Origin: Lithobates sylvaticus
Taxonomy: Eukaryota; Chordata; Amphibia; Anura; Ranidae
Assembly (NCBI GenBank): GCA_028564925.1
Contig: CM053028.1
Coordinates: 439,041,256 to 439,105,255 of the forward strand
DNA: 64,000 nucleotides
Reading direction: 5' to 3'
The notes below the pieces were generated by a model. It ran no database searches and was not told the DNA's origin. It worked only from the letters and a program-made list of their open reading frames with translations. Below are positions 1 through 11,114 of this stretch, one piece after another. The position numbers and the translations under genes are program-made. The first letter of the stretch is position 1. Each line of letters starts with the position of its first letter.

Positions 1-60
1 GGCCTGGCTACTGAGGAAGGGTTATTAAAATCCAAGGGATTTTCAGAAAGGCTAATATCC

Positions 61-2130
61 ACTCTCCTCAATAGCAGAAAGAAGGAGACGCGCCTGATCT
101 ACAAAAAGGTCAGGGTACACTTTAAGGAATGGTGCGCAGGAAACACCTTCGAGGTGCAGAGCCCCATAGCAGTTTTGGAGTTTTTGCAGTGCGGGGCAGA
201 TAAAGGGTTAGCCATGAGTACCCTAAAGAGCCAGGTATCAGCACTTAGTGCATATTTGGAAAAGCCTCTGACCGCCAACCCTTGGGTGGTTCAGATTTTT
301 CTGAGCACTAGGGAGGCAGAGGCCAGTTTAAGGCCCACCCTTCCCCAAGTGGGACCTATCTTTGGTCTTACAGGCCCTAACGGAGCCACCATTTGAACCT
401 TTAGAAAATTGTTCACTAAAGGATCTTACTTTCAAGACAATATTTTTTGTTGCAGTGACAACTGACAGGAGGGTCAGCAAAATAGAGGCCTTGTCAGTCA
501 GACCCCCTTTTTGTGTTGTATTTTCAGACCGGGTAGTTTTCAAAACGGATCCGGCATTCTTACCAGGGCTCAAGTCCTGCGGGAACGCATGGGAACGGAG
601 TTCCTGTACTTTTTCCACAACAGGAACTCAGTTCCCGTTAGCAGCCGTGTCCTGCAAGACTTTGAAATATGCGAGCTGTGTGGCAGGTGCTACACCAGCA
701 GCTGCCGACACAGCTCACAATAGTAAGTGACGCACACCAGGGGTGGACTGACCATTCAGGCATTGCCAGTAGGGGGCCCCATGACAGCTTCCTCTTCGAT
801 CTACCTGTCAATCACAGCTAGCTGACGGATAGATCAGGTCCTTGCTGCTAAGAGATTGTGTTTAGTCAGACCTCTCATGATGCGCTCCTCCCCACCGGCC
901 CCTCCTTATTTTCTGTCTCCTCATCTTCCCCCACCAGTCTCCTGCATACTTGCTCTGTGTGTCCCGCTGAACCCCCCCTCCTCTATCTTCAGTTCCATAT
1001 GATGAGAGAACCCAGAGGAGGAGCCCAGCTAGACATGGACATGCAGAGAGAGAAGTGAGTTGAGGGAGGAACATCAGTTTGGGGTGGTAAGCTGAGCAAC
1101 GTACCTGGCAAAGTTTAATGCCAGGAGGGAAGTTTATGTGGAAATATGTGAAGGGTTGGAATAGCAGCGAGTGTGTGTTGGAGCCCTGCAGAGTTTGCAG
1201 CCCCCCAAGATAACATACATCTCCCAAGCTTGAACACATCACTATCGCCCAAAGCATTCTGTCCAGATAATGTGCAGTTCATTTATGACCTTTCCGTTTA
1301 ACCCTGTGTTATCCAAACTCTGTTCAATGAAAAGTGTAAACTCACCACATAAACACTCTATATACAAAATAAAATTCCCCAATAAAGATCAGAACATGAT
1401 TGTTCACATTTGCATGGAAGCACAATTGAATGAATGCTGATTATTCAGAGAATTACTGTATTTATGTTTATTGAGGATTTTTTTTTTTTTTTTATGTACT
1501 AACCGTTAAGCATCATACACACAATATGAAAATTGGATGAAAAATACCACTTTTGAAGCGTTCGTACATATGAGCGTATCATTTTTTTTTTCTTGGTGGG
1601 GGAGTGGATCTTGGGTGGGAGTTCCCACACTTTTTTCCCCAGGACTTGACCCCTGATTCTTACCTAAAGTGTCTTCGAAGTTTCATAGAAGCCAGGAGAT
1701 AGTTTAACCCGCTTTTTGCCCTAATCCCTCAGGAGAAAGGGAGTTTAAATTTCACACTTTAGATGTAAGGAGATGTATCCTGCAGTACTTGGAACTGACA
1801 AAAGCAGTAAGGAAGACAGATTCCCTGTTTATTTTGTTTTCTGGGGCAAGAAAGGTGTATAAAGCGTCTCAACGCACTATTGTCAGATGGCTCAGGGTAA
1901 CCAGGCCTATACGTTAGCAGGAAAATAAGTTCCTGTTGGTATAAAAGCACACTCTACTAGGACTATGGCAGCTTTTCAAGCGGAAAAGGCTGGAGCAACG
2001 CCAGAGCAAATTTGCAAAGCAGCAAAGTGGTCCAGTTTCGTCACCTTTGTAAAACATTATAGGGTGGACCTGGTGTCGGCAAATAAGCAAATAAGCAAGT
2101 CTTTGGGCGAAAGGTTTTGCAAGCCGTAGT
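61..2130 (+). pseudogene. DIRS tyrosine recombinase fossil, in two parts
   Basis: The first part (about 61-563) resembles the SAM-like N-terminal domain and the start of the catalytic domain of DIRS recombinases, including a stretch like VTTDRRVSKIEALS, close to the family's RRVSEL box. The second part (about 1664-2130) resembles the C-terminal catalytic region, with segments like RCILQYLELTKAVRKTDSLF and FILFSGARK, and ends in the usual family C-terminus. The enzyme normally recombines a circular DNA copy into the genome. The copy is broken and not expected to be active. Confidence 0.8.
564..1655. mobile_element. hAT-type non-autonomous transposon, copy 1
   Basis: The ends read CAGGGCTCAAGTCCTG and CAGGACTTGACCCCTG, a near-perfect 16-bp inverted repeat beginning with CAG. 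The 8-bp target duplication ATTCTTAC is present on both sides (556-563 and 1656-1663), as expected for the hAT superfamily. The insertion splits the DIRS recombinase. No transposase ORF is visible, so it depends on an enzyme supplied elsewhere. It holds about 375 bp (about 858-1250) absent from copy 2. Confidence 0.9.
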
Positions 2131-2188
2131 CCCACCCTAAGTGATATCCCATCCTAAGTGGTAAGTGCTCATCTATCCTCACATTAGA

Positions 2189-2489
2189 GTTATGCTTACC
2201 GGTAACGTCTTTTCCAGTAGTCTTTCAGGACAGCACTAGTTACCCACCTGAATTCATGGGGGGTCTTGAGGAGGACCTCAACACAGGCACAGTAGTAATA
2301 TGTGATGGTATGTTATTAATGTGTTCTTGTGTCTCCCCAGCTGGCCGGAGGTGCTCTTAGAAAAAAACTGAAGGGGGAAGTGGAATTTTATGGGCTGGCG
2401 CAGTGTTTCCTAGGAAGGGGAGGAGCCAAGGTCTCTCATTGTGACTGTCCTGAAAGACTACTGGAAAAGACGTTACCGGTAAGTGTAAG
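2189..2489. repeat. DIRS terminal inverted motif pair
   Basis: A segment at 2189-2236 containing ACCGGTAACGTCTTTTCCAG reappears as its reverse complement at 2446-2489 (CTGGAAAAGACGTTACCGGT). Both match the end motif typical of vertebrate DIRS elements. The 210 bp between them would be the terminal or internal complementary region. This pair sets the right end of the fossil near 2490-2500. Confidence 0.75.
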
Positions 2490-2613
2490 TCTAAATATTT
2501 CGGAAACGCAGGGACAGCAGCCCATTCATCTGAATTGCTGCTGTGCCTGCGCAAATGTGGGTTGCAAAAACAAATAGGTGTGATCCTAGTGTTATCCTTT
2601 AGAACCACTTTAA

Positions 2614-2881
2614 GGCTGGGTTCACACTGCCTTCCAGAGCGGCTCAAAGCAGGGGTCCAGTGTGTCCCTGTTTACAGTTTCAGGTCTGATCTTGGTCCAA
2701 ATTTTTGTCTGAATTCGGACCTAAAACGGACCAGAAGATGCACAGGACTCCAGTGCAATTCGTTTTGGATCCGCTCCGGAGATGTGCAAACCAGCACCAT
2801 TGAGAGCCGGTCACAATCTCCTGACATGCGAATTGGATGCAGGGAAACCCGCATCAAATTTGCAATAGTGTGAACCCAGCC
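2614..2881. mobile_element. MITE with GGCTGGGTTCACACT ends
   Basis: A 268-bp element bounded by GGCTGGGTTCACACT and its reverse complement AGTGTGAACCCAGCC. The flanks are TAA on the left and TCA on the right, so a Harbinger-like 3-bp duplication is possible but imperfect. It has no coding capacity. I recognise the terminal sequence as a common frog MITE type, but the superfamily is uncertain. Confidence 0.75.
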
Positions 2882-3534
2882 TCAAAAGAAGCACTGCACT
2901 CATCCATGGGTTGCAGTGTAACATAAAACTATGAGCTGTATAAATACCTGCAAAAAACATTTTTTGTGGTATGGTGAGCAAAGGTATGCCCATTCCCACA
3001 TTGTTAACAGACCTGATCACTTTCAGGTTAGAAAGGGTGGCGGTTAAGCTTCGGAGAACTTCTGTGATAAGGGGAGCACAGGTATGTCCCTTTCCCATAA
3101 TGTAGAGCACAGAGACATCTATTACCAGGCTCCATGACATACCTCCCACCTTCCTGACATGAGAAAGAAGGACACCACAAGTTTATAGTCTAAGGACTTG
3201 TCACGTTCCCAGTTACATGTAGACTTATTATGAAAACTATGATTTGGTAAACCCACAAATGATTTCATTCATGACTACTTTTCTTTCATACCAGCTTTTC
3301 AAACTAACAAATGCAGGAATTCAGAGCATGTCGGAAAGGATTAGTGTAGAATAAGAGTTTAAGTTATTTAAATGGTACAATTCTCTATACAAGCCTATAC
3401 AGCAGACCAAAAAGGACAACTGAGATGAAATAGAGACAATTGGGAGCTATGTAATCAATGTCAGGTAAGGAAGGCGGGCTTAAAGTATAACTCCACTTTT
3501 GTTAAGAAAAAAAAAATCCCATCTTGGTAATATG
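2882..3534. other. No recognised feature
   Basis: About 650 bp between two elements. It holds only short ORFs without recognisable domains and no clear repeat ends. Confidence 0.5.
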
Positions 3535-4057
3535 CAGGGCTCAAGTCCTGCGGGAACGCATGGGAACGGAGTTCCTGTACTTTTTCCACAACAGGAACTC
3601 AGTTCCTGTTAGCAGCCGTGTCCTGCAAGACTTTGAAGTATGCGAGCTGTGTGGCAGGTGCTACACCAGCAGCTGCCAACACAGCTCACAATAGTAAGTG
3701 CCGCACACCTGACCATTCAGGCATTGCCAGTAGGGGGCCCCATGACAGCTTCCGCTTCGATCTACCTGTCAATCACAGCTAGCTGACAGGTAGATCAGGT
3801 CCCTGCTGCTAAGAGATTGTATTTAGTCAGACCTCTGTCCAGATAATGTGCAGTTCATTTATGACATTTCCGTTTAACCCTGTGTTATCCAAACTCTGTT
3901 CAATGAAAAAAGTGTAAACTCACCACATAAACACTCTATATACAAAATAACATTCCCTAATAAAGATCAGAACATGATGTTCACATTTGCATGGAAGCAC
4001 AATTGAATGAATGCTGATTATTCAGAGAATTACTGTATTTATGTTTATTGAGGATTG

Positions 4058-4089
<32 letters not shown>

Positions 4090-4247
4090 ACTAACAATTA
4101 AGCTTCATACACACAATATGAAAATTGGATGAAAAATACCACTTTTGAAGCGTTCTTGCATATGAGCATATCATTTTATTTTTTTTGGTGGGCGAGTGGA
4201 TCTTGGGTGGGAGTTCCCAAACTTTTTTCCCCAGGACTTGACCCCTG
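3535..4247. mobile_element. hAT-type non-autonomous transposon, copy 2
   Basis: Same family and orientation as the element at 564-1655, with ends CAGGGCTCAAGTCCTG and CAGGACTTGACCCCTG. The 8-bp target duplication is GTAATATG (3527-3534 and 4248-4255). Copy 2 is 713 bp because it lacks an internal block of about 375 bp present in copy 1. A long poly-T run near 4057-4085 is also expanded relative to copy 1. Confidence 0.9.
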
Positions 4248-4644
4248 GTAATATGTGTTCATTGCAAGCATTTTAACACAATTTTGTAGCAGTTTCCTAC
4301 CTTTTTCTGTTTTGAAGAAAAAGCTGTTTGTTCTAGTATGTCCTTTAAAGACTGATTCCTGGATGGGAGGGTCTGTGATGTGCCAAGTTGTGGGTGTGGC
4401 CAGATTGCACTAACAGTGGTAAGGACTTAAGGGGGCATAGGTAAAAAAAAACTGAGCCTACTCACTGTATGCACAGCATGCAAATCCCACAGTCCTTTTA
4501 CCAGCAAAATATGCTTTAATTACTGTGCCAAAAGTGAGGGTCTAAAAGACCTGTACAGACTCAGCACACCCATTTGTCAAAAATTAAACAATTCCATTCC
4601 ATTACAGTCATGAATCTGTCTGTGTCTGCACTAAGGAACACTCC
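4248..4644. other. No recognised feature
   Basis: About 400 bp without a recognisable gene or repeat terminus. Confidence 0.5.
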
Positions 4645-5087
4645 TTAAAGTGGTGTTTCCACCAAGAAAAACAAAATAGCTTAAAATTCATAAAAAAAAA
4701 ATAAAATTGGAAAAAAAAATGTTTTACTCACCTCTAAATGCCTGTTGCTAGGGGGTCCCTCGTAGTCTGCCTCCTTCAGTGCCCGGGCACTGACATCACT
4801 TCCCCTCGCCGCAGTCAGTCATCTGGGACACGTAACAGGTCCCAGATGACTGCGCGGCGTATCACGGCGCCGCTCGCGCATGCGCAGTGGGTGCCCGGCT
4901 GTGGCTTCTAGTTGCCCACAGTAAGAATGCCCGCGCCGCGAGCGGAGTTGGGAACGAGGGGGGGCTTTGTTCCCCCGCATAGCTGGACCCTGGGACAGGT
5001 AAGTGTCTGATTATTAAAAGTCAGCAGCTGCAGTATTTGTAGCTGCTGACTTTTAAAAAATTTTTTTTAAGGGGCACCCCACTTTAA
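4645..5087. mobile_element. MITE with TTAAAGTGG ends
   Basis: A 443-bp element beginning TTAAAGTGGTG and ending CACCCCACTTTAA, so the ends form an inverted repeat starting at TTAA. The interior contains a GC-rich block (4790-4990). TTAA at both edges suggests piggyBac-type mobilisation, but the inverted repeat is short. Confidence 0.6.
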
Positions 5088-5385
5088 TGGACACTCCTTC
5101 CTTGGTGCACTCCCTCCCAGCCACTGTGCCCAACACACTGACAGATACCTAGTCAAGGAGTTTTACACAGAGATGGGCAGAGCCTGATGGGGAACTGAGG
5201 GACTAGTTCCCCATTGGGTCTGCTTTACTTTTGATTGACAGCGCACTACAGTGGAAGGATCTATAGCCATTATTCAGTCCAATAGCAGCTTTCAAATCTG
5301 CCCACTGTCAATCAAAAGTAAAATGGACCTGATAAGGAACTATTATATCCCAGTGACAGGTCATTTCCCAAATATGGACACAGAG
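5088..5385. other. No recognised feature; short inverted match
   Basis: Mostly anonymous sequence. TTTACTTTTGATTGACAG (5224-5241) recurs inverted near 5308-5325, making a possible 100-bp hairpin. Otherwise nothing can be supported. Confidence 0.4.
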
Positions 5386-6160
5386 ATAATGCACAGAGTG
5401 CAGGGTTTAGAAGTGGTAGAAGAGATTGCAGGTCTCATGAGTGGTAACACACAGAGTTCAGGGCTCAGGAGTGGTAGCACAGAGCGCAGGGTTCAGGAGT
5501 GGTAGCACAGAGAGCGCAGGGCTCAGGAGTGCTAACAGAGATTGCAGGGCTCAGGAGTGGTAACACAGGGAGTGTAGGGCTCAGGCGTTTGCAGCAGACA
5601 GAGTAAAGGCAGAGTAAAGGCAGACTCAGACGTGATAACACACTGAATACACAGGTCAGAAGTGCGTAACGTACAGAGTGCAGGGGTCAGAAGTGCATAA
5701 TGCACAGGGTGAAGGGGTCAGAAGTGCATAATGCACAGAGTATAGGGTCTCAGAAATACATAATGCAGAGTGCAGGGCTCAGAAGTGCAGAGTTCAGAGG
5801 TCAGGCGTGCATAACACAGAGAGTGCAGGGCTAAAAAGTACATAACACAGTGTGTAGGGCTCAGAAGTACATAACACCAAGAGTGTAGGGCTCAGAACTG
5901 GATAACACAAAGAGTTCAGGGATCAGGAGTGCAGGGGTGAGGAGTGCATAACACGCAGAGTGCAGGGGCCAGGAGTGCATAATGCACAGAGTGCAGGCTC
6001 AGGAGTGCGTGTTACAGAGCGTACAGAGATAAGTAGTGTATAATGCACAAAATGCAGGGATCAGAAGTACATAAAGCACAGGGTGCATGGCTAAGGAATA
6101 ATGCACAGAGTGCAGGCATCAGGAGTTCATAACAGGGGAGAGAGTACAGGGGACAGGAAT
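5386..6160 (+). repeat. Degenerate minisatellite, unit about 30-35 bp
   Basis: More than 20 imperfect tandem units of the type 'cataacacagagagtgcagg' followed by 'gctcagaagtg' run for nearly 800 bp. Units differ by substitutions and small indels and lose register at the edges, so the array is old. No coding function is suggested. Confidence 0.85.
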
Positions 6161-6388
6161 TTGTTTGTCCAGACTAAGATGCCACTGGTCTGTGTTCATT
6201 ATAACCACCTGGTGCACTCTCAGTGTTCTAATGAGGAAAGCTGTGGTGTCTGCAGCTCCTTAGAAGTATTTAACCCTTAAGGGAGTATCTGCCCAAAAAT
6301 GTAATTTCTATTGCAGAGGATGCCTAAAATTGTACTTGCATCTTAGAGCAGACGTCTGAGAAGATCAGTAATCCAATCACACACCGAA

Positions 6389-6416
6389 AGTGTGTGTGTG
6401 TGGGGGGGGGGGGGGT
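6389..6416. repeat. (TG)n followed by poly-G
   Basis: A short TG microsatellite runs into about 14 G residues, a slippage-prone tract. Confidence 0.85.
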
Positions 6417-6552
6417 GTTCTGTACACCCACAGCATACAGAATGCCTCCAGGTTGCTATATTGTAATGAATAATTTGTCAGTTTTAGCAAGTTACAGCTG
6501 CTTCAGACTAAAACGGAAAGGTATTTTTTAATAACCAGCACTTCCCAACTAA

Positions 6553-6558
6553 CATATA

Positions 6559-6611
<53 letters not shown>
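6553..6611. repeat. (TA)n microsatellite
   Basis: About 59 bp of TA/TG dinucleotides ending in a pure TA run. The tyrosine/isoleucine ORFs here are a by-product of the repeat. Confidence 0.95.
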
Positions 6612-6617
<6 letters not shown>

Positions 6618-6671
6618 GGGAAGTGGTGCTGGTATCTCAGTCTTGTTTTTGGAGCTGGCAATTCCCTACTC

Positions 6672-6830
6672 CAGGGATATGCAATTAACGGACCTCCAGC
6701 TGTTGCAGAACTACAACTCCCATGAGGCATATCAAGACTCTGACAGCCTCAAGCATGACACCCAGAGGCATAGGCATGATGGGATTTGTAGTTTTGCAAC
6801 AGCTGGAGGTCTGCTAATTGCATATCCCTG
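6672..6830. mobile_element. Short hAT-type MITE
   Basis: A 159-bp element with long inverted ends, CAGGGATATGCAATTA and TAATTGCATATCCCTG. The interior continues the inverted repeat through CAGCTGTTGCA and ACTACAA on each side, so the whole element can fold into a hairpin. Flanks CCCTACTC (6664-6671) and CCCTACGC (6831-6838) match at 7 of 8 positions, as expected for an aged hAT duplication. Confidence 0.85.
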
Positions 6831-7154
6831 CCCTACGCAGTAAAAGTGATCCCAGCAGCTATACAGCCACCCAATCACTTTTACAGGTGGCAGAAGAGGG
6901 TCCCCCCCCCATGCTCACGCACAAATGTGAACATGCATGTAGATCCCGCATGCATATGTCAATGCTGATCGTGCCACACATGTGAGATATCGCAGCAAAC
7001 ATCAGAGTGAGAGTAATAATTCTAGGGCCAGACCTCCTGTGTAAATCTATACTAGTAACTTGTAAAGGCTGTTAAAGCATCGTCTATGAAGATTTTTAGG
7101 TACAGTAGTTTGTTGCCGTTCCACAGGCATATGCAATTTTAAAAGCATAACATC

Positions 7155-7450
7155 TTTTAGGCTTCATGTACACTAGCAGTTTTTGCCAAACCTCTTAAAC
7201 TCAACTCCATAAGAGCCTATGTGTCCATGTACGCATAGGCTTTTAGCAGAGTTTATAAGCTGCTACAGTTTGGTGAGGTTCAACCTCTCTCTCCTGAATG
7301 CTGAAGAATCGCGTTCAGGATAGGAACGTTTTTGCCGTTGACCGCAGGAAAATGCAAATCGCTGCAAAATATCAGCACCGATTTTGCAGCGATTTTGCGG
7401 TTTCCCACTGCCACGCTAAATGACAGCCAAGTGTTTATGCAGCCATATAT
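7155..7450. mobile_element. MITE-like fragment
   Basis: The start, GGCTTCATGTACACTAGCAG, resembles the ends of common frog MITEs. The interior has repeated GCAAAATCG-like and TTTTGCAGCGATTTTGC stretches. The right end is not clear, so this may be a truncated copy. Confidence 0.4.
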
Positions 7451-7810
7451 TTTACCAAAAAACTGTGCATTTTATTGTGTTTGTGTGCACTAAAATTAAC
7501 ATTTTAAAAATAGCTACGCAATTATCTAGTGATGTTAATAACTGCAATTCTCCATTCTTCCTTTTTATTCTCCAGGGCCTCTGCTTCAAAAATATATAAT
7601 CATTGGGGGTTCAAAGTAATTTTGTAGCAAGAATTTAAGATTTTACATATATGTGAGAAATGTCAGAATTGTCCTGGCTTTGAAGTCGTTGATGGCTTTA
7701 GTAGAAGTTTTATAGACTTTTTTTTTTTTTTTTTTAACGTGGAATTCCCTTTTAAAATTCAGGGAATTTTAGCAAGGCCTAACAGAGGTTTTATCAGGTT
7801 TTATCAGTAA
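7451..7810. other. No recognised feature
   Basis: AT-rich anonymous sequence with a poly-T run near 7719-7735. Confidence 0.5.
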
Positions 7811-8244
7811 GGGGCAGGTACGACCCCTACTTACAAACATCCGACTTACAAACGACTCCTACTTACAAACGGAGGGAGACAACAGGAAGTGAGAGGAAAT
7901 CCACCCCTAGGAAGGGAAATTCACTCCTGTAAGAGGTAATATGGGTAAAAGGTGTCTCCACTGATACTTTATCACCAGTCCATGTTTCCCTATCAACCCA
8001 AAATTTTCAAAATCCAATTGTCATTGGGACAGAAGGTGAGGTGAAATCTTCTGAACAGGGGCACAGACAGCAAAACAAATGTTACAGGGGTGATAACCCT
8101 TCTCTATGTTATCTAAAAAACTTAAAATTAGATTTTTTGGCTAGAGCTACACTTAAAAAATGTACCTGTTCCGACTTACAAACAGATTCAACTTAAGAAC
8201 AAACCTACAGACCCTGTCTTGTTTGTAACCCGGGGACCCCCTGT
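7811..8244 (-). repeat. Unclassified interspersed repeat with GTTACAAACAAG end
   Basis: Read on the minus strand this begins with CAGGGGGTCCCCGGGTTACA followed by AACAAGACAGGG. The motif ACTTACAAAC recurs near both ends (7828, 7844, 7860 and 8173). The repeated ACTTACAAAC boxes and sharp GC-rich end suggest a DNA element, but no inverted repeat or target duplication was established. Confidence 0.5.
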
Positions 8245-8651
8245 ATAAGGGCACTGTAAATCAGTTCATTTAAAATGTGGTTTCTGATTGCTTGCTGTGG
8301 GATATTGCACGCCCTTGCTGTTTGCATTTCTGCTGTGTATCATATAACAAAGTAAATAACAGAAAATCATACATTATGGGATACTTGTGGTTTATAGCAC
8401 CATCTGATGGATGGAATCTAGGAAGAACTATGCACTCTCAATCTGCTTCATGACCCGTGACCTGTAACTTGAGTCGACTATAACAGATACCAATTTAGAT
8501 GACTCAACTATCAGCCTTTCCTGGTAAACCTCTGTGGTGCGTGTACAAAAACTGCACTGGAGACTGTTCCCTCTGCAAAATAGCAGAAATAAGTTACCCA
8601 CTGTGCACTAGTATTATCCTCCTTCCCAAGTCTCTCTCCATACATACTTTT

Positions 8652-8965
8652 AAGGCTCCATGCACACTGAAGCTCAAAAAAGCTTTTTCTGGACGCTAGA
8701 TTGCTGGCAGAAAACGCTGGTTGAAAAACGTGCTTTTAACAGCGTTTTGTACTAGCGTTTATTAGTGTTTATGAGCGTTTTAATAAAAATACACAGAGGA
8801 CACTCCAAAAATCCCACAATGCATTCCAAATTCCCACAATGCATTGAAAAAATAGAATGCTGAATGCTAATTAACGCGCGTTCATGAGCGTTTATCAGCG
8901 TTTTTTGGCGGTGATAAAGGGCACTTTGAACGCAAATTTCTGGCGTTCAGAAAAAAGCCCATAAA
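8652..8965 (+). mobile_element. MITE-like fragment rich in AGCGTTT boxes
   Basis: It starts with AAGGCTCCATGCACACTGAA, a terminus type common in frog MITEs, and carries many copies of AGCGTTT (for example 8741, 8753, 8774, 8887, 8897). It also has a tandem pair of CCCACAATGCATT. No matching right end was seen, so it is probably truncated. Confidence 0.5.
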
Positions 8966-9763
8966 CTCCACTGCTCATTAAAGACTCCAAAGGTTAACTT
9001 AGTACACAGTGCAGTCGTTCTGCCAAGCTGGAATGGTTCTTTTATGCACATATTTTTGCATCTATTGTACGCAAAGAGACATTTTATGTTTTATGTTACA
9101 GTATCTCACAAAAGTAAGTACACCCCTCACATTTTTGTAAATATTTTATTAAATCTTTTCATGTGACAACACTGAAAAAACTTTGCTACAATGTAAAGTA
9201 GTGAGTGTACAGCTATAATAGTGTCAATTTGCTGTCCCTTCAAAATAACTCAACACACAGCCATTAATGTCTAAACCGCTGGCAACAAAGTAAGTACACC
9301 ACTAAGTGAAAATGTCCAAATTGGACCCAAAGTATCAATATTTTGTGTGGCCACCATTATTTTCCAGCACTGCCTTAACCTTCTTGGGCATGGAGTTCAC
9401 CAGAGCTTCACAGGTTGCCACTGGAGTCCTCTTCCACTCCTCCATGACGACACCACAGAGCTGGTGGATGTTAGAGACCTTGAGTTCCTCCACCTTCCGT
9501 TTGAGGTTGCCCCACATATGCTCAATAGGGTTTAGGTCTGGAGATATGCTTGGCCAGTCCATCACCTTTACCCTCAGCTTCTTAAGCAAGGCAGTGGTTG
9601 TCTTGGAGGTGTGTTTGGGGTCGTTATCATGTTGGAATACTGCCCTGCGGCCCAGTCTCTGAAGGGAGGGGATCATGCTCTGCTTCAGTATGTCACAGTA
9701 CATGTTGGCATTCATTGTTCCCTCAATGAACTGTAGCTCCCCTGTGGCGGCGGCACTCATGCA

Positions 9764-11114
9764 TAGCTCCCAACTGTCCCTGATTTCGAGGGACTGTCCC
9801 TGATTTGGAGCAATGTCCCTCTGTCCCTCTTTCCTCCTCATTTGTCCCTCATTTTGGTCTGATCTATATAGATCTATATAAAATACACTTTTTATCTATC
9901 AAAAAGTGTTTTCCAGTGCTAAACCTTTCATCTGATTTCTAAATTGCTGCATTTGTAAATTCCAAAAGCCAATATAAAGGAATAGTAGTGGTAAAAAAAA
10001 GCACTTGTGGGTTTAACTAATCTTGTTTTTTTGTACAATTCTCCTTTAACCACTTTCAGACCGGACCATTTTGCTGGCTTAAGACCAGAGCACTTTTTGC
10101 GATTCGGCACTGCGTCGATTTAACTGACAATTGCGCGGTCGTGCGACGTGGCTCCCAAACAAAATTTTTTTTTCCCCACAACTAGAGCTTTCTTTTGGTG
10201 GTACTTGATCACCCCTGCAGTTTTTATTTTTTGCGGTATAAACAAAAAAAAGCGACAATTTTGAAAAAAAAACATTATATTTTACTTTTTGCTATAATAA
10301 ATATCCCCCAAAAATATATAAAAAAACATTTTTTTTCCTCAGTTTAGGCCGATACGTATTCTTCTACATATTTTTGGTAAAAAAAATTGCAATAAGCGAT
10401 TATTGATTGGTTTGTGTAAAAGTTATAGCGTTTACAAAATAGGGGATAGTTTTATGGCATTTCTATTAAGAATTTTTTTTTAGTAGTAATGGCGGCGATC
10501 GGCAATTTTTATTGTGACTGCCACATTATGGCGGACACATCGAACATTTTTTTTGGGACCATATTCATTTATACAGCAATCAGTGCTATACAAATGCACT
10601 GATTCCTGTGTAAATGACACTGGCAGTGAAGGGGCTAACCAGGGGGTGGCAGTGTAGGGGTTAAGTGTGTCCTAGGGGCGTGTTGCTAACTGTGGTGGGC
10701 GTGGCTGTGTTTTACTGATCACTGATCTCTGCTCCAATCAAAGGGAGCAGAGATCAGTGTCACTTGTTGCTAGGCAGAATGGGGAGATGCTGTTTACATC
10801 GGCATCTCCCCGTCCTTCCTTCCCATGAGACGATCACGGGTATCCCCTCGGCGATCGAGTCCGCGGGACCTGCGATCGGACTCACGGAGGTCCTGACCGG
10901 GACACGCCGGCAGGGGCGCGCACACGATGGCATGGCGGCAAATTCAAAGGGACGTACCCGTATGCCCTTATGCCTGTCCATGCCATTCTGCCAACGTACA
11001 TCGTCGTACGCCGGTCGGGAAGCGGTTAAGGGGCGGGGTAGGGGTTTGTACTATGCCTGCATACTTTTGCTGATAAGTGTCCCTCATTCCCATCTCAAAA
11101 AGTTGGGAGGTATG
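9764..11114. mobile_element. Insertion with CATA(G/C)CTCCCAACT ends
   Basis: This insertion interrupts Tc1 element A. CTCATGCA lies on both sides (9756-9763 and 11115-11122), an 8-bp duplication. The ends CTCCCAACTGTCCCT and AAAAAGTTGGGAGGTATG are inverted over CTCCCAACT. The left region repeats GTCCCTGATTT and GTCCCTC motifs. The 8-bp duplication suggests hAT-type transposition, but the terminus does not begin with a standard CAG. A piggyBac-like MITE is nested inside. Confidence 0.75.
10050..11025. mobile_element. piggyBac-like MITE flanked by TTAA
   Basis: TTAA stands on both sides (10046-10049 and 11026-11029). The ends CCACTTTCAGACCGG and CCGGTCGGGAAGCGG form an imperfect inverted repeat. 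The interior has the usual order of this frog family: an AT-rich block with CTTTTTGCTATAATAAATAT, then a GC-rich block from about 10780 onward. It is nested inside the 9764-11114 insertion. Related copies lie at 59137-59868 and 61701-63152. The ORF across 10764-11279 is not supported as a gene. Confidence 0.8.

Larger units (their letters stand above)
1..2500 (+). mobile_element. DIRS-type retroelement fossil, 3' part
   Basis: The 3' part of a DIRS-like tyrosine-recombinase retroelement enters from the left edge. The parts visible are the recombinase region, split in two by a hAT-type insertion (564-1655), and a terminal region with complementary repeats (2189-2489). The reverse transcriptase and 5' end would lie outside the window. 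The element is broken by several disruptions besides the nested insertion, and looks moderately old. DIRS elements use a tyrosine recombinase in place of a DDE integrase and leave no target duplication. The family call is from recognition of the recombinase and the characteristic termini. Confidence 0.85.

Noticed and set aside
5386-6160. CRISPR-like array
   Set aside because: Units are contiguous and degenerate with no unique spacers, and the setting is a vertebrate genome.
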